From Oceanicola granulosus HTCC2516 (GTDB lineage: Bacteria; Pseudomonadota; Alphaproteobacteria; Rhodobacterales; Rhodobacteraceae): 64,000 bases of DNA. Each line of letters starts with the position of its first letter. Positions within the stretch are counted from its first letter, which is position 1. The position numbers were made by a program, and so were the translations under genes. Positions 38,767-47,794 of the stretch are shown piece by piece. The notes beneath the pieces are model-generated. The model saw only the letters and a list, made by a program, of their open reading frames with translations. It was not told the DNA's origin and did not search any database. The DNA lies in NCBI RefSeq assembly GCF_000153305.1, contig NZ_CH724107.1, positions 447,071 to 511,070 on the forward strand, in the 5' to 3' direction.

Positions 38767-40233
38767 ATGAGCTTCACTCTCGCCATCGTCGGACGCCCCA
38801 ACGTCGGCAAGTCCACCCTGTTCAACCGCCTCGTCGGCAAGCGGCTGGCGCTGGTCGACGACCAGCCCGGCGTCACCCGCGACCTGCGCGAGGGCGAGGC
38901 AAGGCTCGCCGACCTGCGCTTCACGGTGATCGACACCGCCGGCCTCGAGGAGGCGACCGACGAGAGCCTGCAGGGCCGGATGCGCCGGCTCACCGAGCGG
39001 GCGGTCGAGATGGCCGACGTCTGCCTGTTCCTGATCGACGCCCGCACCGGCGTGACGCCCACCGACGAGGTCTTCGCCGATATCCTGCGCAAGAAGAGCG
39101 CCTACGTCATCCTCGGCGCCAACAAGGCCGAGGGCCGGGCCGGGGAGGGCGGTCTGCTCGAGGCCTATGCGCTCGGCCTCGGCGAGCCTATCGGGCTGTC
39201 GGCGGAGCATGGCGAGGGCATGGCCGACCTGCTCGAGGCCCTGCGCCCCGTCGCCCGCGAACATGCCGGGCGCGCCGAGGAAGCCGCGCCGCTGACGGAT
39301 GTCGACGTCAGCGACGACGACGGCGAAGAGCTGCCCGACTGGCGCCCCACCGAGGCGCGCCCGCTGCAGGTTGCCGTCGTCGGTCGGCCCAACGCGGGCA
39401 AGTCGACGCTGATCAACCGCATCCTCGGCGAAGAGCGCCTGCTCACCGGCCCCGAGGCTGGCATCACCCGCGACTCGATCTCGCTCACGCTCGAGTGGGA
39501 GGGCACGCCCGTGCGCCTGTTCGACACCGCCGGGATGAGGAAGCGCGCCAAGGTGCAGGACAAGCTCGAGAAGCTCTCCGTCGCCGACGGTCTGCGCGCG
39601 GTGCGCTTCGCCGAGGTGGTGGTGGTGCTGCTCGACGTGGAGATCCCGTTCGAGCAGCAGGACCTGCGCATCGCCGACCTCGCCGAGCGCGAGGGCCGCG
39701 CGGTGGTGATCGCGGTCAACAAGTGGGATCTCGAGGGCGAGAAGCAGGACAAGCTGCGCGAGCTGCGCGCCGAGTTCGAGCGGCTCCTGCCACAGCTGCG
39801 CGGCGCGCCGCTGGTGACGGTGTCGGCCAGGACCGGCCGCGGCCTCGACCGGCTCCACGCCGCCATCCTGCGCGCCCACGAGACCTGGAACCGGCGCGTG
39901 CCGACGGCGGCGCTGAACCGCTGGCTGAGCGAGGTCGTCACCGCCCACCCGCCGCCCGCGCCCGGCGGCCGCCGCATCAAGCTGCGCTACGTGACCCAGG
40001 CCAAGACCCGGCCGCCGGGCTTCGTGGTGATGTGCTCGCACCCCGACCGCATCCCCGACAGCTATAGCCGCTACCTGGTGAACGAGCTGCGCGACGATTT
40101 CGACATGCCGGGCACCCCGATCCGCCTGTTCCTGCGCGGGCAGGGCGACAAGAACCCGTTCAAGAACCGCAAGAAGTCGACTCCGTCGCGGCTGAGGAAG
40201 CACCTGGGCAAGGCGCCGTACAAGGGCTTCTGA
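38767..40233 (+). CDS. der: Ribosome biogenesis GTPase Der (EngA)
   Basis: Essential GTPase for 50S subunit assembly, 488 residues. It has two tandem G domains: the first P-loop is GRPNVGKST (residues 9-17) with DTAGLEE as switch II, and the second is GRPNAGKST (about 207-215) with [10 protein letters not shown] and NKWD. A C-terminal KH-like domain (about 390-470) binds RNA. An acidic linker ([15 protein letters not shown]) joins the G domains. In the first domain the usual NKxD appears as NKAE, as in other Der proteins with variation there. The ATG at 38767 is 45 bp after bamB, on the same strand. Confidence 0.96.
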   Translation: MSFTLAIVGRPNVGKSTLFNRLVGKRLALVDDQPGVTRDLREGEARLADLRFTVIDTAGLEEATDESLQGRMRRLTERAVEMADVCLFLIDARTGVTPTDEVFADILRKKSAYVILGANKAEGRAGEGGLLEAYALGLGEPIGLSAEHGEGMADLLEALRPVAREHAGRAEEAAPLTDVDVSDDDGEELPDWRPTEARPLQVAVVGRPNAGKSTLINRILGEERLLTGPEAGITRDSISLTLEWEGTPVRLFDTAGMRKRAKVQDKLEKLSVADGLRAVRFAEVVVVLLDVEIPFEQQDLRIADLAEREGRAVVIAVNKWDLEGEKQDKLRELRAEFERLLPQLRGAPLVTVSARTGRGLDRLHAAILRAHETWNRRVPTAALNRWLSEVVTAHPPPAPGGRRIKLRYVTQAKTRPPGFVVMCSHPDRIPDSYSRYLVNELRDDFDMPGTPIRLFLRGQGDKNPFKNRKKSTPSRLRKHLGKAPYKGF

Positions 40234-40240
40234 CCGGGCA

Positions 40241-40312
40241 GGGGGCGGCTGCCCCCGCCGCCGCCGCTGGCGGCGACTCCCCCGCGCATATTTTCGGCCA
40301 GATGAAGCGGGG
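40241..40312. repeat. Hairpin plus dispersed intergenic motif after der
   Basis: A GGGGGC-GGCT-GCCCCC hairpin and a GCCGCC-GCTG-GCGGC hairpin are followed by GCATATTTTCGGCCAGATGAAG. The last part, CATATTT...GCCAGATGAAG, recurs almost exactly at 54871-54893. The block may terminate der transcripts and carries a dispersed repeat family. Confidence 0.6.
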
Positions 40313-40375
40313 CGGCGCGAGACGGATGAGGAGGGTCGTGATGGTCTGTGAGCCCATGGTGTTCGAGGTTCGGCA

Positions 40376-41539
40376 GTGACGCCGGCGGCGCGTCATGCGG
40401 GCGCGATGGAGGTGCTCGATCTGTGGCTGTCGGGGCTGCCGCTCGAGGCGGCGTGGCAGCGCTGGTATCGCGGCGCGCGCTACGCTGGCTCGTCCGACCG
40501 CGCGGCGATCCGCGACCTCGTCTACGCCGCCGTCCGCCGCCGCCGCTCCGCCGCCGCGCTCGGGGGCGGCGCGGCGACGGGGCGGGGGCTGATCCTCGGG
40601 CTGCTGCGCGCCGAGGGGGTGGATCCGGAGGGCGTCTTCACCGGCACCGGCCATGCCCCGCCGCCGCTCACCGACGCCGAGCGCGCCGGGCCGGGCGCGC
40701 TGACCCGTGCCGAGCGGCTCGACGTGCCGGACTGGCTGCTGCTGCGCATCGAGGCGGCGCTCGGGCCGCGCACGGAGGATGCGCTTGCCGCGATGCAGGT
40801 GCGCGCCGATGTCCACCTGCGCGTCAACACCCGCCGTGCCGACCGCGCCGCGCTCGTCGCCCGGCTGGTGGACGCGGGGCTCGAGGCCGCGCCGCATGGC
40901 GAGGTCGACACCGCGATCACCATCGCCGGCGACGCGCGCAAGCTGGCGCGCACCGGGGCGGTCGACGAGGGGCTGGCGGAGCTGCAGGATGCCGCCTCGC
41001 AGGCCGTCGTGGCCCGGCTCGCCGAGCGTCCGGCGGCGCGGGTGCTCGACTATTGCGCCGGCGGCGGCGGCAAGGCGCTGGCCTTCGCCGACCTGCTCGA
41101 CGCCGAGATCGTCGCGCACGATATCGCCCCGGCACGCATGGCGGACCTGCCCGCCCGCGCCGCGCGGGCGGGGCAGCAAATCGCCACGCGCGGCACCTCC
41201 GAGCTCGCGGGCGAGGCGTTCGACCTCGTCTTCTGCGACGCGCCCTGCTCCGGTTCGGGGAGCTGGCGGCGCGATCCGGAGGGGAAGTGGCGGCTGACGC
41301 CCGCGCGGCTCGACGAGCTGGTGGCGGTGCAGGCCGGGGTGCTGGCGCAGGCCCATCGGCTCGTGGCGCCGGGCGGGCGGCTGGGCTACGCGACCTGCTC
41401 GGTCCTGGCCGAGGAAAACGAGGCGCAGGCGGCGGCCTTCCTGGCGGCGCACGCGGGCTGGCGACAGTGCGACGCGCTGCGCCTCGTGCCGGGCGATGTC
41501 GGCGATGGGTTCTTCCTGGCGGTGTTCGAGCGCGTATGA
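40376..41539 (+). CDS. RsmB-family rRNA/tRNA cytosine-5 methyltransferase
   Basis: A 387-residue SAM-dependent RNA cytosine C5-methyltransferase of the RsmB/NOP2 family. The SAM-binding start is ARVLDYCAGGGGKALAFADL. The two catalytic cysteines lie in CDAPCSGSGSWRRDPE and YATCSVLAEENE. An N-terminal NusB-like helical region (about 1-120) precedes the catalytic part. It is shorter than E. coli RsmB (429), and several Rhodobacterales paralogues exist, so the exact target (16S C967 or another site) is not certain. The GTG at 40376 is the first start; an ATG at 40406 is possible. Confidence 0.85.
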   Translation: MTPAARHAGAMEVLDLWLSGLPLEAAWQRWYRGARYAGSSDRAAIRDLVYAAVRRRRSAAALGGGAATGRGLILGLLRAEGVDPEGVFTGTGHAPPPLTDAERAGPGALTRAERLDVPDWLLLRIEAALGPRTEDALAAMQVRADVHLRVNTRRADRAALVARLVDAGLEAAPHGEVDTAITIAGDARKLARTGAVDEGLAELQDAASQAVVARLAERPAARVLDYCAGGGGKALAFADLLDAEIVAHDIAPARMADLPARAARAGQQIATRGTSELAGEAFDLVFCDAPCSGSGSWRRDPEGKWRLTPARLDELVAVQAGVLAQAHRLVAPGGRLGYATCSVLAEENEAQAAAFLAAHAGWRQCDALRLVPGDVGDGFFLAVFERV

Positions 41540-41591
41540 AACAACCTTTGGTTGTGCTTCAAGCGGATCCGGCCTAGCCTCGAGGGGGCCA

Positions 41592-41606
41592 TTAAGCCGG
41601 CGTTAA
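41592..41606. promoter_or_regulatory. Perfect CtrA-type box upstream of cckA
   Basis: TTAA-GCCGGCG-TTAA matches the full CtrA consensus TTAA-N7-TTAA. It ends 46 bp upstream of the cckA start, a position suited to a promoter-proximal site. TTAA is rare in this GC-rich DNA, so two at exact spacing are notable. Confidence 0.65.
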
Positions 41607-41652
41607 GGCGCGGCGGGTTCAATGGGCGGAACGAATCGCAAGGGATGGGCCG

Positions 41653-43974
41653 GTGTCTCAGATGGAGGCGGGCAGGGGAACGGCAGTGCCGGGGCGGATG
41701 GCGCTCGATGTACGGCCGTGGGCGGTGCTCGGGGTCGCGCTGGCGGCGCTCGCCGGGAGCGTGCTGACCGGCAAGCCCGCGCAGGCGCTCGGGCTGCAGG
41801 CGGGCGCGGCGCTGGCGGCCACGGCGTGGCTTGGGATGCTCGCCTGGCAGGCCCATGGCCGCCGCCGCCTGGCCCTGCGGCTCGAGGCGGCCGGGCTGCT
41901 GATCGAGCACGATCCTTTCGTCTCCTTCGTCACCACCGACGACGGCACCATCCACGCCCGCAACGCCGCGGCGCGTGCGCGCTTCCAGGATCCGTTCGTC
42001 GACACGCTCGGCTTCGTGCTGACCGATACGTTCGCCAACCCGGGCGCCGTCCTGTTCCGCCTGCAGAGCCGCGCGCATGCGGGCGGGCACGCGGTGGAGG
42101 AGATCGTCACCCGGCGTGGCCCGGTCCGGCTCGCGGTGCGCCGCATGGGCGACGAGATTTACCTGTGGCGCCTCGAGGAACAGGTCGAGCGGACCGTCGG
42201 CCGGGGGGCGGAGGCCTTCGGCCTGCCGATGCTCACCGCCGGACCGACCGGCACGATCCTCTACATGAACGAGGCGTTCCGGCGCCTCATGGGCGGGCGG
42301 GTCAAGGCGCTGCAGCAGGTCTTCGCGGAGCTGCCGATCGTCTCGGGGCGCGTTCACCGGGTGCAGGGGGTCAACGGAACGATCGAGTGCATCGTCGCCG
42401 AGATCAACGGCAACGGCGGGCGGCGCGAGATCTACCTCATCCCCGGCCCCGGCGAGGCCGACGCGCGCGCCGGGCCGGGCTGGGGCGCGATCGACGCGCT
42501 GCCGGTTCCGCTGCTGAAGGTGGCGACGGACGGCACGGTGATCGAGGCCAACCGCGAGGCGCGCGCCCTGCTCGGGGCGGACATGGGCGAGGCCACGCGC
42601 CTGTCGGACCTGCTCGATGGCCTCGGCCGCCCGATGGCCGACTGGCTGCGCGACGCCGCGCGCCGGGACGACCGCGCGCCGCCCGAGTTCCTCTCCCTCG
42701 CCCACGGCGCGCAGGACACCTTCGTGCAGGTCGCGCTCAGCGCCGAGGGGGCGGGCGACGACCGTCACCTGATCGTCGCGCTGACCGACGTCACGGCGTT
42801 CAAGTCGCTCGAGGCGCAGTTCGTCCAGAGCCAGAAGATGCAGGCGATCGGCCAGCTCGCCGGCGGCGTGGCGCATGATTTCAACAACTTGCTGACCGCC
42901 ATCTCCGGCCATTGCGACCTTCTGCTCCTGCGCCACGACCAGGGCGATCCCGACTTCGGCGACCTTACCCAGATCCACCAGAACGCGAATCGCGCCGCCG
43001 CGCTCGTGGGACAGTTGCTCGCCTTCTCGCGCAAGCAGAACATGCGGCCCGAACGGCTCGATCTGCGCGACACGCTCGCGGACCTGACCCACCTGCTCAA
43101 CCGGCTGGTGGGGGAGAAGATCGCGCTGACCCTCGCGCACGATCCCGCGCTCAAGGCCATCCGCGCCGACAAGCGCCAGATCGAGCAGGTGCTCATGAAC
43201 CTCGTGGTCAACGCCCGCGACGCGATGCCCGAGGGCGGCGAGATCCGGATCGAGACGGAGAACCTGTGCCTGAAGCAGTCGCTGCGCCGCGACCGGGCGA
43301 CGGTGCCGGCGGGCGAGTACGTGGTGATGCACGTGATCGACGACGGTCACGGCATCGCGGAGGACAAGCGGGCGAAGATCTTCGAGCCGTTCTTCACCAC
43401 CAAGCGGACGGGCGACGGCACCGGGCTGGGGCTGTCGACGGCCTACGGGATCGTCAAGCAGACCGGCGGTTATGTCTTCGTCGACAGCGCCGTCGGGCGA
43501 GGCAGCACCTTCACCCTGTTCTTCCCGGTCAACAACGACCCGCCCGCGACCTTCACCCATCCGCCCGTCGCGCCCGCCGTCGAGCGGCGCGGCCCGGAGG
43601 CGGCGCAGGACGAGGGGGTGATTCTCCTTGTCGAGGACGAGGCGCCGGTGCGCGCCTTCGCCTCGCGCGCGTTGCGCCTGCGCGGCTACACGGTGCTCGA
43701 GGCGGATTGCGCGGAGTCCGCCCTCGAGATCCTGCAGGACGCGGAGCTCGTCATCGACGTCTTTGTCACCGACGTGGTGATGCCGGGGCTCGACGGGCCG
43801 ACCTGGGTGCGCGAGGCGCTCACCGAGCGGCCCGACACCCGCGTCGTCTTCGTGTCGGGCTATTCAGAGGAGACCATCGCCGAAAACCAGACACGTATCC
43901 CCAATTCCGTCTTCCTGCCGAAGCCGTTCTCGCTGTCGGAGCTGACGGCGACGGTCCAGCGGCAGCTGCACTGA
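41653..43974 (+). CDS. cckA: Hybrid sensor histidine kinase CckA
   Basis: Top of the CckA-ChpT-CtrA phosphorelay that controls cell cycle, motility and related functions in alphaproteobacteria. The 773-residue protein has two N-terminal hydrophobic segments (about 22-62), two PAS-like sensor regions (about 80-360), a HisKA domain with H408 in [18 protein letters not shown], an HATPase_c domain ([40 protein letters not shown]), and a C-terminal receiver with acceptor D707 in [12 protein letters not shown]. This layout and the H-box are characteristic of CckA. The GTG at 41653 has AAGGGA upstream. A perfect CtrA-type box lies 46 bp upstream, suggesting feedback control. Confidence 0.96.
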   Translation: MSQMEAGRGTAVPGRMALDVRPWAVLGVALAALAGSVLTGKPAQALGLQAGAALAATAWLGMLAWQAHGRRRLALRLEAAGLLIEHDPFVSFVTTDDGTIHARNAAARARFQDPFVDTLGFVLTDTFANPGAVLFRLQSRAHAGGHAVEEIVTRRGPVRLAVRRMGDEIYLWRLEEQVERTVGRGAEAFGLPMLTAGPTGTILYMNEAFRRLMGGRVKALQQVFAELPIVSGRVHRVQGVNGTIECIVAEINGNGGRREIYLIPGPGEADARAGPGWGAIDALPVPLLKVATDGTVIEANREARALLGADMGEATRLSDLLDGLGRPMADWLRDAARRDDRAPPEFLSLAHGAQDTFVQVALSAEGAGDDRHLIVALTDVTAFKSLEAQFVQSQKMQAIGQLAGGVAHDFNNLLTAISGHCDLLLLRHDQGDPDFGDLTQIHQNANRAAALVGQLLAFSRKQNMRPERLDLRDTLADLTHLLNRLVGEKIALTLAHDPALKAIRADKRQIEQVLMNLVVNARDAMPEGGEIRIETENLCLKQSLRRDRATVPAGEYVVMHVIDDGHGIAEDKRAKIFEPFFTTKRTGDGTGLGLSTAYGIVKQTGGYVFVDSAVGRGSTFTLFFPVNNDPPATFTHPPVAPAVERRGPEAAQDEGVILLVEDEAPVRAFASRALRLRGYTVLEADCAESALEILQDAELVIDVFVTDVVMPGLDGPTWVREALTERPDTRVVFVSGYSEETIAENQTRIPNSVFLPKPFSLSELTATVQRQLH

Positions 43975-43993
43975 CTTCCGGCCGCGTGCCGCT

Positions 43994-44965
43994 TCAGTCG
44001 GACAGCTCGACGAGGTGGGCGGCGCAACCGGTGAGGGCGGCGTAGTCGTCCTCGACGACGCAGACGGCGAAGTTGGCCATGAAGCCGGCGAAGCGGCCCT
44101 TGTCCCGGAAGGCGGCGTCGAAATCGAAGCCGTCGAGGTAGGGAGCGATCGCGCGGGCGACGCCGCCGACGAGGAAGACGCCGCCGAAGGGCAGGTGGAT
44201 CAGGGCGAGGTTGCCGCAGACGGTGCCGAGAATTTGCGCGAAGGTCCGGGCGGCCTCCGTGGCACGCGGGTCGCTGCCGTCGGCGCAGGCGGCCATTATG
44301 TCGGCGGCCTTGGCCTCGGCGGGCGATCCCGCCTCGGCGCCGAGCCAGGCGTAGACGCGCTCGAGGCCGCGGCCGGAAAGCACGTCCTCGATGGCCGGGA
44401 AGCCATGGGCGGTGCTGACGAACTGGCAGAGCTTGAGTTCGGCCTCGCTGCGGATCGGCAGGTTGGCGTGGCCGCACTCGGACGGCGCGACGACGCGGCC
44501 GACCCGCGTCTCGTGCACCGGCGCGGCGTTGAAGCCCGTGCCGACGCCGATGACCAGCTTCGTCTCGTGCGGCTGAGTGTCGGGGCCCGACACGATGGTG
44601 CGGATGTTGCCCTCGGCGACATGGCCGAGCGCATGGCCCTGCGCCTGCAGGTCGTTGAGCACCGCCACCGTCTCTGCGCGGGTGGCGCGGCTGACGGTGG
44701 AGCGGTCCATCGTCCAGTCGAGGTTGGTCATCGTCGCGCGCCCGTCGCGCACCGGACCGGCGACCGCGACGCAGGCGGCGACGCAGTCGACATCGCCCTC
44801 GTCGGCGATGAAGCGGCGCAGCACCGATTCGAGCCCGGCGAACTCGGCGTTGCGGTAGCGGCGGATCGTCGGCTCGAGCACCCGGCGGCCGTCGGCGAGG
44901 GCGACGCGGGTGTTGGTGCCGCCGATGTCGGCCACGAGGGAGAGCTTGTTCGGCGGGTGGGGCAT
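43994..44965 (-). CDS. glk: Glucokinase
   Basis: ATP-dependent glucokinase, 323 residues, that phosphorylates glucose released from alpha-glucosides. The phosphate-1 motif is VADIGGTNTRVALAD at the N-terminus, with LVIGVGTGFNAAPV for ATP binding, SECGHANLPI for substrate binding and GGVFLVGGVARAIAPY at the C-terminal side. It follows aglR on the same strand after 75 bp, so it is probably the second gene of an aglR-glk transcript. Its stop is 19 bp from the convergent cckA stop. The genetic link to aglEFGAK fits a role in the same catabolic route. Confidence 0.94.
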   Translation of the reverse strand: MPHPPNKLSLVADIGGTNTRVALADGRRVLEPTIRRYRNAEFAGLESVLRRFIADEGDVDCVAACVAVAGPVRDGRATMTNLDWTMDRSTVSRATRAETVAVLNDLQAQGHALGHVAEGNIRTIVSGPDTQPHETKLVIGVGTGFNAAPVHETRVGRVVAPSECGHANLPIRSEAELKLCQFVSTAHGFPAIEDVLSGRGLERVYAWLGAEAGSPAEAKAADIMAACADGSDPRATEAARTFAQILGTVCGNLALIHLPFGGVFLVGGVARAIAPYLDGFDFDAAFRDKGRFAGFMANFAVCVVEDDYAALTGCAAHLVELSD

Positions 44966-45040
44966 GACGCATCCGTTCGGCTGAGGCAGGTTGGCGACTG
45001 ATAGGACGGCTTGGCCGCGCGCTTCAAGCGGTGGCCGGCC

Positions 45041-46081
45041 TCAGGGGGCGGTTTTGCGGGCGCGCGGCGCCGGGCCGGTCGACTCGCCCACCAGCAGCTG
45101 CGCCTCGAGCAGGTCCTGCGCGTGCGGCGCGCCGGGCGTCTCGATGCGCCCGATCAGCAGCCGCGCCGCGCGCCGCCCGGCCTCGCGCACCGAGGAGCGC
45201 ACGGCGGTGAAGATCGGCACGTCGCCGCCGTTCTGGAAGTAGGACAGTGCGTCGTCGTGGGTGACAATGCTCACATCGCGTCCCATCACCAGCCCGAGCT
45301 CCTCGACGGCGCGGCGCACGCCGAGGGCGCAGATCAGCGACGACACGAGGAAGGCCGTGGGCGGATCGGGCCGGGCAAGCATCGCGCGGGCGCTGTCGTG
45401 GCCGAAATCCTCCGTCATCTCGCCCTGCACGACGAGGTCCGCCGTCTCCGGCAGCCCGCGCTCGGCCAGCGCCTCGCCGTAGCCGCGCCGGCGGCGGTGG
45501 GCGAAGTCGAAGATCTCCTCGCCGTTGACGAGGCCGACGCGCCGGTGGCCGAGGTCGAGCAGGAAGCCGGCGGCGCGGCGGAAGGCGGAGCGGCTGTTGA
45601 CGTCGATCCAGGAATAGGGCGCCTCGTAACCGCTGATCCGGCCGTGGACGAGGAACGGCAGGCCGAGCCCGTCGAGCAGGGCAGGGCGCGGATCGCCGAG
45701 CCGGGGCGCGCTGACGACGACGCCGTCGACACTGCCGCGCGCCTTCATCGAGCGGTAGACCGCCGCCTCGTCGCCCTCCACGACCGACAGCACCATCTCG
45801 TAGCCGAGCGCCGAGCAGGCCTCGCCCGCACCGGCCAGGAAATCGCCGAAGACCGGGTTGACCATCTCCTGCTGATCCGAGACGGGGATCACCAGTCCGA
45901 TCGCCATCGCCTGGCCCGTCGCCAGCCCCTTTGCGCGTGCGTTGGGGCTGTAGCCGTGCTGCGCCGCGGCCTCCACCACGCGGCGGCGCGTGGCCTCGGA
46001 CACCTCGGGATAGCCGTTGAGCGCTCGGCTCACGGTGGTCTGGCTCAGGCCAAGAGCTTCTGCGAGCTGTTTGAGGTTCAT
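45041..46081 (-). CDS. aglR: LacI-family alpha-glucoside repressor AglR
   Basis: A 346-residue LacI/GalR-type regulator. The N-terminal helix-turn-helix is NLKQLAEALGLSQTTVSRALNGYPEVSEATRRR (shown here only as overlapping motifs LKQLAEALGLSQTTVSRALN and EVSEATRRRVVEAA). The periplasmic-binding-protein-like sensor domain follows (about 60-335). It is divergent from aglE, and the gap holds two AAAGCGCTTT operators, one just ahead of its own start, so autoregulation is likely. The ATG at 46081 gives the standard LacI N-terminus. The position beside aglEFGAK identifies it as the agl repressor, which probably releases DNA on binding an alpha-glucoside. Confidence 0.92.
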   Translation of the reverse strand: MNLKQLAEALGLSQTTVSRALNGYPEVSEATRRRVVEAAAQHGYSPNARAKGLATGQAMAIGLVIPVSDQQEMVNPVFGDFLAGAGEACSALGYEMVLSVVEGDEAAVYRSMKARGSVDGVVVSAPRLGDPRPALLDGLGLPFLVHGRISGYEAPYSWIDVNSRSAFRRAAGFLLDLGHRRVGLVNGEEIFDFAHRRRRGYGEALAERGLPETADLVVQGEMTEDFGHDSARAMLARPDPPTAFLVSSLICALGVRRAVEELGLVMGRDVSIVTHDDALSYFQNGGDVPIFTAVRSSVREAGRRAARLLIGRIETPGAPHAQDLLEAQLLVGESTGPAPRARKTAP

Positions 46082-46094
46082 CGGCGGGGCTTCC

Positions 46095-46104
46095 AAAGCG
46101 CTTT
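46095..46104. promoter_or_regulatory. LacI-type operator O1 (AAAGCGCTTT), aglR side
   Basis: The palindrome AAAGCGCTTT lies 14 bp ahead of the aglR start. It matches the CpG-centred half-site form used by LacI/GalR repressors. An identical copy lies at 46261-46270, 166 bp away, which would allow looping. Confidence 0.75.
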
Positions 46105-46221
46105 AGGAGGCCCTGATACCCTAGCCAGCGTCCGCTCACGGTTAAAGTCTTTTCCGGAGGGGTCGCGAATGCCGCGTAAGCAAAGAGAAATGTGCAGTTG
46201 CGGCATTGCCTTTGCGGCCAG

Positions 46222-46250
46222 TTGACACATCTCCGGGATTGGGCGACAGT
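46222..46250 (+). promoter_or_regulatory. Possible aglE promoter
   Basis: TTGACA at 46222-46227 is a perfect -35 element. With 17-bp spacing the -10 would be GACAGT, a weak match. The second operator begins 11 bp beyond, at the likely transcription start, so a bound repressor would block it. Confidence 0.5.
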
Positions 46251-46260
46251 CGCCTCGTCC

Positions 46261-46270
46261 AAAGCGCTTT
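46261..46270. promoter_or_regulatory. LacI-type operator O2 (CAAAGCGCTTTG), aglE side
   Basis: The same ten-base palindrome as O1, here extended to CAAAGCGCTTTG. It lies 81 bp ahead of aglE and just after the TTGACA promoter candidate. Confidence 0.78.
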
Positions 46271-46351
46271 GATCCGTCGGCAGGCGGGATCGGGGCGCGC
46301 ACGACATGCATAGCCGGCGCGGAAGATGCCGCGCGATCTGGGAGGATCATC

Positions 46352-47692
46352 ATGAAGACGAGACTTTACACCGGCGCAGCCCTGCTCGCCCTGACCGCCT
46401 CGCTGGCCCATGCGCAGGACCTCGTCGTCCCCGTGGGCGAGGGCGACTACAACTGGGACAGCTTCAACAGCTTCGCCGACGCCCACGACCTGAGCGGCGA
46501 GACCCTCGAGATCACCGGCCCCTGGACCGGCCTCGACGCCGAGAACGTCGAGAAGGTGCTCGCCTACTTCGAAGAGGCCACCGGCGCGACGGTCAACTAT
46601 TCCGGCTCCGACAGCTTCGAGCAGGACATCGTCATCTCCACCCGCGCCGGCTCCGCGCCCAACGTCGCGGTGTTCCCGCAGCCGGGCCTCGCGGAAGACC
46701 TCGCCAGCCAGGGCCTGCTGACGCCGCTGCCCGAGGGCACCGCCGACTGGATGCGCGAGAACTACGCCGCCGGCCAGTCCTGGGTCGATCTCGGCACCTA
46801 CGAGGGCGAGGACGGCAACGAGGATTATTACGGCTTCTTCTACAAGGTCGATGTCAAGTCGCTCGTCTGGTACTCCGAGAGCGCCTTCGACGAGATGGGC
46901 TACGACGTCCCCGAGACGATGGAAGAGCTGAAGGAGCTGACCGAGCAGATCGTCGACGACGGCGGCACCCCCTGGTGCATCGGCCTGGGCAGCGGCGCGG
47001 CGACGGGCTGGCCGGCGACGGACTGGGTCGAAGACATGATGCTGCGCACGCAGTCGCCCGAGGTCTACGACCAGTGGGTCGCCAACGAGATCCCGTTCGA
47101 CGATCCCGCCGTGGTCGAGGCGATCGAGGAGTTCGGCTGGTTCGCCAAGAACGACGAGTACGTCCAGGGCGGCGCGTCGGCCGTGGCGACGACGGACTTC
47201 CGCGACAGCCCCGCCGGCCTCTTCGCGATCCCGCCGGAGTGCTACATGCACCGCCAGGCGTCGTTCATCCCGACCTTCTTCCCCGAAGACAACGACGCGG
47301 CGTTCTTCTACTTCCCCGCCTACGAGGAGAAGGATCTCGGCAACCCGGTGCTCGGCGCCGGCACGCTCTGGGCGATCACCGATCCGTCCGACGCCGCGAC
47401 CGCGCTCATCGACTTCCTGAAGGAGCCGATCGCGCACGAGATCTGGATGGGCCAGTCGGGCTTCCTGACACCCCACACCGGCGTCGACACCGCGCTCTAC
47501 GCCGATGACACCAGCCGTGCGCTCGGCGACGTCCTGCTGAACGCCACCACGTTCCGCTTCGACGCCTCCGACCTGATGCCGGGCGAGATCGGCGCGGGTG
47601 CCTTCTGGACCGGCATGGTCGACTACGTCACCGGCGCGGAGGCCTCCGACGTGGCCGCCGACATCCAGGCGCGCTGGGACTCCATTCAGTAA
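46352..47692 (+). CDS. aglE: Alpha-glucoside ABC transporter substrate-binding protein AglE
   Basis: A 446-residue periplasmic solute-binding protein of ABC family 1. It has a signal peptide (about residues 1-21, ending AHA) and the two-lobed fold with aromatic-rich sugar-contact segments (DYYGFFYKVDVKSLVWYSES, TGWPATDWVEDMML and AIPPECYMHRQASF). It captures alpha-glucosides such as sucrose, trehalose or maltose, as known for Sinorhizobium AglE. It is the first gene of aglEFGAK. A hairpin 24 bp after the stop probably trims readthrough so that more binding protein than permease is made. Confidence 0.94.
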   Translation: MKTRLYTGAALLALTASLAHAQDLVVPVGEGDYNWDSFNSFADAHDLSGETLEITGPWTGLDAENVEKVLAYFEEATGATVNYSGSDSFEQDIVISTRAGSAPNVAVFPQPGLAEDLASQGLLTPLPEGTADWMRENYAAGQSWVDLGTYEGEDGNEDYYGFFYKVDVKSLVWYSESAFDEMGYDVPETMEELKELTEQIVDDGGTPWCIGLGSGAATGWPATDWVEDMMLRTQSPEVYDQWVANEIPFDDPAVVEAIEEFGWFAKNDEYVQGGASAVATTDFRDSPAGLFAIPPECYMHRQASFIPTFFPEDNDAAFFYFPAYEEKDLGNPVLGAGTLWAITDPSDAATALIDFLKEPIAHEIWMGQSGFLTPHTGVDTALYADDTSRALGDVLLNATTFRFDASDLMPGEIGAGAFWTGMVDYVTGAEASDVAADIQARWDSIQ

Positions 47693-47714
47693 CGCCACGG
47701 AAAAATCGTCACCG

Positions 47715-47748
47715 GGAGCCCGCTTTTGCTTTTGCAAGGCGGGCTCTT
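47715..47748 (+). terminator. Intra-operon hairpin between aglE and aglF
   Basis: GAGCCCGC and GCGGGCTC pair around a 15-base loop that can form a further small stem. Only TTCGG follows, so it should attenuate rather than fully stop transcription. Such hairpins after binding-protein genes also stabilise the upstream mRNA. Confidence 0.65.
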
Positions 47749-47794
47749 CGGTCAGGCTGAAACAAACGGGTGCGCTTGAGCGGGGAGGGGCAGC

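Noticed and set aside
41541-41555. ACAACC-TTT-GGTTGT hairpin after the RsmB-type gene as a terminator
   Set aside because: Only a six-base stem without T-tract; it may be part of the cckA control region, but nothing supports that.
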